The translations under genes and the position numbers were made by a program. A DNA stretch of 64,000 bases from Ashinkailepas kermadecensis (Eukaryota > Arthropoda > Thecostraca > Neolepadidae). The stretch spans positions 62,001-126,000 of the forward strand of contig JAOTOM010003956.1 in NCBI GenBank assembly GCA_034440615.1, given 5' to 3'. Under the pieces are notes generated by a model. The model was not told the origin of the DNA, did no database searches, and saw nothing but the letters and a program-made list of their open reading frames with translations. Positions 57,210 through 64,000 of this stretch are shown here, piece after piece (within the stretch, counting starts at the first letter, position 1; each line of letters starts with the position of its first letter).

Positions 57210-59580
57210 GTGAGTCTGTCTCTCTGTCTCTCTCGCTCTTTTGCTCTCTCGATCTTTCGCTCTTTCACTTTCTCGATCTTTCACCTTCTGTCTCTCTCAC
57301 TCTCGCTCTCTAGTTATCTCCTGGAATGTCATGGATTGATGATTCGCTCGGCATGCGAATCTCAGATGTTGCGTTCTTTCTTTAATTACCAATCCCGTCT
57401 TGGACTTCGTTTGGTCAGGTTTTTTCAACCACAACGATAGGAGGTGGATGCTATTGTATGTGAGGGAAGCTAGGTATATAATGTCATGCTGTAGGGGATA
57501 TTGTTCATAGTCAGGGTGGTATATTTTTGCGGTTAGATGTTATCCTGAAGAATGAAACAAGGTTAAGGATTCAGGCATTTCAAAATCACCAAATCAGAAG
57601 AAAAAAACTGGCAGGTTGATGCAGGAAGAGATCAGCCAGAGAGTGCATGGTAGGACTGGATTGTTGGAGGAAGAGGTTGATCAGAGAGTGTATGGTATGA
57701 CCTGATTGTTGGAGGAAGAGGTCAGTCAGAGAGTGCACTTATATATATATAGGAATATTGCAACTTACAAAACGTTCACAATAGCCCTGGACGAATTTCA
57801 GTGGGAACAGTTATTGTCAGGTTTAGATGCATATTAAATGTTAGTTAGTTAGTTATTTGGGCTTTAGGGTGCGTCAACAGCTATGGTCATATTGCGCCCA
57901 GCATATCAAATGTGAGAAGTCCTAACCGGTAGGCTGTGCCAAGGTCAGGATTGGTTCATTCGTAATAAGCACATCAGAATGAGCAAGGTTAGGTGCCATT
58001 CGTGCCTGATATAGGAAGTAGAACACTTGCTGATGTGAAAGAAGCAGGCATTTAAAAACAAAACCACTTGAACTCTGAGGCTGACCTGGAGGCATGTAAG
58101 ATAGCTAAAAAAAGTTAGGTGTGATGGGTCATGTAAAAGACATAGCGGATATAGGGAGCACTGGGAGCATGTGCCCCCATGGAAGATGGCGCCCCCTGGC
58201 TGGAAAAATGCGTCCCTCAATGAAGGCTCGAGTGCTTCCCACCCCCGCTCAACCGATTTTGTCAGCCAAAAGCGCCCCGTGGAAAGGAATAGGTTCCCCA
58301 TTTGAAAGAAAAGCGCCTCCTGAGATAAAAAGATAGGCGCCCCCTTGAGTGTGCCCGAGTACACCCTCCCCCTCCCCACACGCTCAACGAATTTTCAGCC
58401 GAAGGTGCCCCTCCAGACACTTTCGGAGTGGCGCTCCTCCAGACAAGTGCCGCCTCATGACAGCTCTAGGAGTCATAGTCATAGTCGTATATTGAGTTCT
58501 CCATATTCATGGCTTTTCAGCACTCGCGTCAATACATGGTTCAATGATAAAAGAGAAACTCGAATTATGAAAAACACTAAATAACGCAAAACGTCAATGG
58601 AAAAAGATAAAATGATAAAACATGCCATCAAATACGCCCCAGAGCATCAACCCTGGAGTGCTAACAGGTTCTTTGGCTTCTACAAACTTCAAGTTAAAAA
58701 TTTAATGTGTTACCACTGAAAGTAGATTGTGAAATAGTGGTTGAGGATTGTGACCAATGTATATTTACTTATGTGTTTACAGGGTTTTCTGCTTCACTAC
58801 TATGGTGTTAGCTGTGAATAACTTCGAATAAAAACGAATGGCATCAGCTTGTTTTCAAGTTATGCTTTGAGGGGAAACTAATTTCTTCGAAAATTATGAA
58901 AGCTGCTGACAAGATATCTGCGTTGAAATAAAAATAAAACACGTGTGGTAATGCCAAATAAGGTAGGAAACATTGGTGTTCATATTTTGCTTCCGATCCG
59001 ATATTTCACTAGGAGGTGACTAAAGACCAGTAAAAAACAGTATATAATTTGTTTTAAACGTGCAAATCACCCACCGATCTTGACCGGCCGTTCCGACCTG
59101 GCCTTCGCGTCTTTACCTTGTACGCTTCTGATCTTCCCACCCAGTAAACACTCTGGTTAAATATCAGCTGCGGCCGGACGTGTAAGCCGCACGTGACGGC
59201 ACCTGGCCTTGTGCCGAACACATTGCCCGTTATTTGGTCGGTGGTCCAGCTGGAAACTGGACGATGAACAGGTACGACTTTGCCTACCCGAGCCTTGTCG
59301 ATGCAATGGCTGCGCACTGCACTCACCTCCCGAATCAGATCGTTCAGGCGCAATCCGCTGGCTATTTCAGGGCGCACGCAACAACCCGTGGGTATAAGAT
59401 TGCCGGCGAGGTTCGTGCTCAAGCTGCGGGGCTGGTATTGCTGAAAGAGGAAATAGACGCTACAGAGCCGTGTGAACAATGTTGTTTCAGAGAACGTGTG
59501 TGCCAGAGCCGCGTAATCTGGCGCTTCAGACACTCGACGTGCCACGCTGCATTGCACTTCCGAGCATCAATATCGCTCAG
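57210..59580. other. Probable intron with small repeats
   Basis: A CT-rich tract lies at 57213-57315. Three ~47-bp copies with GGAAGAG and CAGAGAGTG lie at 57612-57740. A transposon-end relic lies at 58130-58470 (GCCCCCTGGCTGGAAAAATG and similar). No gene was recognised. Confidence 0.5.
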
Positions 59581-59589
59581 CATCCACGA

Positions 59590-60240
59590 TTACGGCTTAA
59601 TATCGCCACTTACATCCACGGCGACGGCTCAATATTGTTGTGTCGTCACTGACACAGGACGCTCCGTCTCGGTCTATATTCACTGACGGGCGTGTGAGGA
59701 CTGCCGAGGCGGCCGGCGCGGCAGCCGGCCGACACAGATCCCCCAACAGATGTTCCCCATCTATCGGGCCATCGCACACGTCTCCACACAGACACACAAC
59801 AAATATCACCACTCACATTCACGGTGACGGCGCAATATCGCCACTCACATCCAGGTGACGGCGCAATATCGCCACTCACATCCACGGTGGCGACTCAACA
59901 TCGCCACTCACATCTTCACAATGAGGATGTGAGTGGCGGTGACGGCACTCACATCACGGTGACGACACTCATATCACATGTGAGTGGCGATATTGCGCCG
60001 GCATCGTGGATGTGAGTGGCGATATTGAGCCGTCACCGTGGAGTGACGGATCGATATCGCCACTCACATCCACGGTGACAGCTCAATATCGCCACTCACA
60101 TCCACGGTGACAGCTCAATATCGCCACTCACATCCACGGTGACAGCTCAATATCGCCACTCACACCCACGATGACGGTTCAATATCGCCACTGACATCCA
60201 CGGCGACGGCGCAATATCGCCACAAAACAATCGAGTCAGC
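59590..60240. repeat. 32-bp minisatellite with internally inverted segment
   Basis: The unit is CTCAATATCGCCACTCACAT followed by CCACGGTGACAG. Copies run forward at 59820-59920 and 60045-60230, but at about 59930-60045 the units are reversed (GATGTGAGTGGCGATATTG). A diverged forward unit lies at 59590-59635. Forward and reverse units side by side can fold as hairpins. Confidence 0.93.
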
Positions 60241-60719
60241 TCGCTGTCCAAACACCAACACACAATATATTCGCTGACGCATCGCTACCAGGACACGGCG
60301 ATGTCAGAGGCGCTGGGCAACCGAGGACAGTGACGTGCCGTGGGGCTCCCGTGCTGTAGGCACATGATCGGACACCATCCTGCCACAAGAAGCTTGTCAC
60401 CGAGGGCCGAGAACAATGACGTGCTGAGGGTTCACGTGCTGTAGGCACGGGATCAAGCACCATCCAGCTACACCGAGTCCTACCATGTACGCTCTAATTA
60501 TTTGCAATGCATGCTATTTTGTATTATCCCTACACACAGCTTATTACTACAATAGCGAGTGATTACCTGGCATCAGGGCGTTTTTTTTAACATGTATATT
60601 TCAGGTCAGAATAGGGGTATAATTACAAATCCAATGTTTGGTCAGATATATTTACAAAGTCTATGTTCGTTTCTATTTTGGCTATATTGGGGATTATATC
60701 ATGGATTCCACTGTGTAAT
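60241..60719. other. No recognised feature
   Basis: A ~100-bp diverged duplication around GCTGTAGGCAC (60350 and 60440). No gene was recognised. Confidence 0.5.
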
Positions 60720-61990
60720 ATGGCAACGCTGTCACGTTGGGAATGTCGCCAACTGATCGCTGATTTTATTGAACAATATCCGGATAAGCGAAAGTCGCAC
60801 ATTAAGAATCATTTTATGATAAAGAAGTTCCGGAAGCACTGTTTGCGATGTAATAAAGCGAGTGGAAGAAGGAGAAGGTGCGGAGCACATACAGAAAGGA
60901 AAACTCCCTGTCAAAATGACGGAAGCATGAAAGAGGAGTCTGACGAAGGAGGTGAAGCACAACGTGTGTGTGTCCCAACGAACGCTCTCCAGAAGATTCC
61001 GGTGTAGTCAGTCTCTTGTCTCTGAAGTTCTGAAAGAAGATGGTCTCAAGTACAGGAAGAGACAAAGGGCACCTCAGATGACAGGCAAGCAAAGAAAATC
61101 ACAGAAAATCATGGTCCGTCACCTATTGGAGAGTACCTGTCCCATCGACTCATGATCCGTCACCTATCGGAGGATACCTGTCCCGTGGATTGGATCGGAG
61201 GATACCTGTCCCTGATTGGAGGCGAATGCGAGGTCGTAATGGACGACGAAGCCTATTTCACCTATACTGGGAGCGGGATTCTGGGCAACGTGGGATTCTG
61301 CACTTGGCCCCACGGTAATGACAATGACAATGACAATGACAATTACAATTACAATGCAAATTACAATGACAATGACAATGACGTATATTCCGGCCATCCA
61401 CATGATGCTTCAGATCAAGTGAGGCTAAGGCCCTGAAGGACGTTCCCGAGGAAGGTGATGGTCTGGATGGCCATAAGCCCACGAGGGATAACTAAGCTGG
61501 TGCTCTACAAGAACATGGCCACGATTGATGGGACGTTCTACCGGGATAAGTGTCTCAAGGCAGCCCTAGCTCCGTTTTTGGCTTCTCAGTACCCCGTTCG
61601 AGACTATGTTCTGTGCCAAAACCTGGCCACGGCTCAATACACTGGTGAAGCCATCAGGCTCTCTTCGAGGAGTTGAAGATCAACTACGCGAGCAAGTCCG
61701 ATAACCCAACCAACCAACCAACCAACTGCCCTCAGATTCAACCAATCGAGGACACGCGGGGTATTCTGAAGCAAGCGGTGTACAAGGGCGAATAGCAGGC
61801 GAAGTCTGAGCAACAGCTGATCTCGCGGATATAGGGCGTCATCCGATCTCTGGACCCGGAGGTGTGGCGATAAATGATGATGGCTTCCCACGAGCGTAGT
61901 CCCAGTCAGCGACACAGCCGCTTCAGCAATAGTGCACGAAGATTTTGAAATATACGGTGTATGAGCTTCAAAATGGTGTTCCTCCCCATC
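60720..61990 (+). pseudogene. mariner-type transposase (DDxD family), decayed, with a microsatellite inside
   Basis: A plausible start is the ATG at 60720 (MATLSRWECRQLIADFIEQY). A helix-turn-helix pair follows, including VSQRTLSRRFRCSQSLVSEV and LKYRKRQRAPQMT (60970-61085), then a triplicated ~28-bp stretch near 61105-61215. The first catalytic Asp is in VVMDDEAYFTYTGSG (about 61235). A GACAAT-type microsatellite at 61315-61382 encodes Asn-Asp repeats in frame. Next come MVWMAISPRGITKLVLYKN (about 61455) and YVLCQNLATAQYT (about 61600), where family members have DLA, so the second catalytic Asp is Asn. The third Asp is in PIED (about 61745), just after a CCAA-repeat expansion. Several frameshifts and stops separate the blocks. 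Terminal repeats were not located. Confidence 0.85.
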
Positions 61991-62184
61991 CATGTCCCAA
62001 CCTTAGACAATGCTACGACGCTTCAAATTTAGTCCGGATTTAAAGTAATTCGTGATACGCAAGTAACTCGAGAGCGGTTCCTCGAAAACGACACCCCACT
62101 ATGAATCCATGCTTGCGGGTATCCTGATCTGGACCTGCCATAGCACAGTCACCTGATTAGTGCGGCAAGGTACCATTGGTCACA

Positions 62185-62757
62185 TTGAGGTCGACCCCTG
62201 CCACCGCTGCTGGGGCCTGCAGTGACCACATCGAGGTCGACCCCTGCCACCGCTGTTGGGGCCTGCAGTGGCCACACTGAGGTCGTACCCCTCCCCCCCC
62301 CACCTGCACCGCTGCAGGGGCCTGCAGTAGCCACACTGAGGCCGACCGCCTGCCACCGCTGTTGGGGCCTGCAGTGGCCACACTGAGGCCGTACCCCCTG
62401 CCACCGCTGCTGGGGCCTGCAGTAGCCACACTGAGGCCAACCGCCTGCCACCGCTGCTGGGGCCTGCAGTAGCCACACTGAGGCCGACCGCCTGCCACTG
62501 CTGCTGGGGCCTGCAGTGGCCACACTGAGGCCGTACCCCCTGCCACCGCTGCTGGGGCCTGCAGTAGCCACACTGAGGCCGACCGCCTGCCACTGCTGCT
62601 GGGGCTTGCAGTGGCCACACTGAGGCCGTACCCCATGCCACCGCTGCTGGGACCTGCAGTAGCCACACTGAGGCCGACCGCCTGCCACCGCTGCTGGGAC
62701 CTGCAGTAGCCACACTGAGGCCGACCGCCTGCCACCGCTGCTGGGACCTGCCACGCG
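62185..62757 (-). repeat. 47/48-bp minisatellite, about 12 copies, two alternating variants
   Basis: Each unit has CCACCGCTGCTGGGGCCTGC. Variant 1 continues AGTAGCCACACTGAGGCCGACCGC and variant 2 AGTGGCCACACTGAGGCCGTACCCC. The order of variants suggests duplication of two- or three-unit blocks. Open frames are repeat artefacts. Confidence 0.95.
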
Positions 62758-63908
62758 CATCGCTTGTTAAAGCCGATTGGTCTGTCCTCGCCAATAAACA
62801 GCATCATAAATTCATACCACCACGCCGCGAATCGTTGAACCAATCGTAGACGCTCAAAGTTAGGGTTGCCGAAAGCCAACGAGCCTGCTGCCTTTTCTCG
62901 CGTCGGAGGTCGGAGCACACAGTGCGTATTGCTGGCCGCCTCCTGGCAGGAAGCTGGGGCCAACCAGTTGGCTGTTGGTCATGGCCGTTGGTGGTCACAA
63001 CCTGTAGTCTGATGGGACATCCATGTGATGCCAAAGGTTATAGGTCAATTCGACAGCAAACACTTATAGGTGTTTGAAATATATGACAGACGTCTTGCAT
63101 TGACAAAGGAAATGGAGGAGGAAATGGAGGACGCATGGCGAAATTGAGTCGGATATCGTTTCAACTACAGAAATATGGCTGCGAAAATCGCACTGTGTGT
63201 ATTTGAGCCGAAGCTCTTCGTCTATAGGGAACTAATGGGATAATTAGCGGTTAATGTGAAGGGCAGTAGGAGATATTCAGTGTGCGTGCAGTAGGCACAA
63301 GTTGTAGACAAGTTGTAAGTGGTGCACACTTAGTAATTTAGAGAATGTTGTCCATGTACGATGTCCGCTGATGGTTTTCTTGGCTGTCGTCACGACGGCC
63401 TTGAGCACCAATAGCGCACGATGTAGCGGTTGCAATATATGTCAAATTTTACTAGCGGTTGTGCGTGAAGATGACGGACAAGACTGGCATCGTGATAGGA
63501 CAGTGGTGGTTCCGCACAACTTTGATGATGCTAAGCATATTAGCGAACATTACTGATGTAGGAAATCAATGGCAAGCACGATGACAAATGACATGCTCTT
63601 TTTCACCGATGGCTTATCATTAAGCTCATCATGATTTCCTATGATGATCACATAATTTCCCTTTGAGACAGCGAGTATTACTAAAAGGCTTACGATTCCA
63701 TATGTAAATATGGATTGGACCGGCTGATAACCTTGAATGCTACAATACTGTCCCACAGACATTTCCAAGAAGAAAAACGTGACGCAAGATCACTACAACT
63801 TATATTTCGGTACACATTTGCTCCGATGGGCAACAACCACAAACATCTCTGCCTCACCTTCGTCACCGATCAGAGACTTCATGCAAACGCAAACGAGAAC
63901 ATGCGGAC
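62758..63908. other. No recognised feature
   Basis: Unique-looking sequence. No gene was recognised. Confidence 0.5.
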
Positions 63909-64000
63909 AAGATGATCCAAACGAGATCATATGAACGAGACCATGCAAACGAGATCATACGAACGAGATCATGCAAACGAGATCATACAAACGAGATCAT
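63909..64000 (+). repeat. 14-bp minisatellite, at least 6 copies, cut by window edge
   Basis: The unit is AACGAGATCATGCA, with AC/GC/TG variants at the end. It runs to the last base, so the array continues beyond the window. Confidence 0.95.

Overview
The window is metazoan nuclear DNA, not bacterial or viral. Long non-coding stretches, abundant micro- and minisatellites, many decayed transposons and small symmetric coding exons with GT/AG borders all point that way. The mix of transposons (Penelope-like, pogo/Tigger, P-element, mariner, I-type and CR1-like LINEs) together with EB-type cysteine modules suggests an arthropod, perhaps a chelicerate, or another invertebrate. The species cannot be fixed from sequence alone.

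Host gene: the only good candidates for host coding sequence are two short plus-strand exons, 17032-17172 and 57066-57209. Each encodes one six-cysteine EB/EGF-like module, each is flanked by a 3' splice acceptor and a GTGAG-type donor, and both have phase 1-1. If they belong to one gene, everything between them is a roughly 40 kb intron, or introns, packed with repeats. The second exon carries a 90-bp upstream duplication that includes a second in-frame acceptor.

Layout: 0.5-1.0 kb is an inverted repeat whose two arms each carry a hammerhead-ribozyme-like core typical of Penelope-like elements. 1.5-7.5 kb is minisatellites, including 2.2 kb of G-quadruplex-capable TGTGGG repeats. 10.9-14.7 kb is a near full-length, mutated pogo/Tigger-type element. 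15.4-15.8 kb is a minisatellite with an internal inversion. 17-25 kb is mostly unique sequence. 25.2-26.2 kb is a 30-bp minisatellite with two unit variants.

27.9-44.6 kb is bounded by hAT-like terminal sequences and a perfect 8-bp target duplication inside a tandem array, so it looks like one 16.6 kb composite insertion. It contains an I-type LINE fragment, a P-element relic, an AT hairpin, a CR1-like LINE tail, a foldback-like element with more than 1.1 kb arms, a second large inverted repeat and a 4.5 kb graded satellite. 45-64 kb holds about ten further minisatellites, another CR1-like LINE tail, two decayed mariner-type transposases and the second EB exon.

Every transposase seen is broken by frameshifts or stops. 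Most long open frames in the window are artefacts of tandem repeats. All family calls rest on motif recognition by eye; no database search was run.
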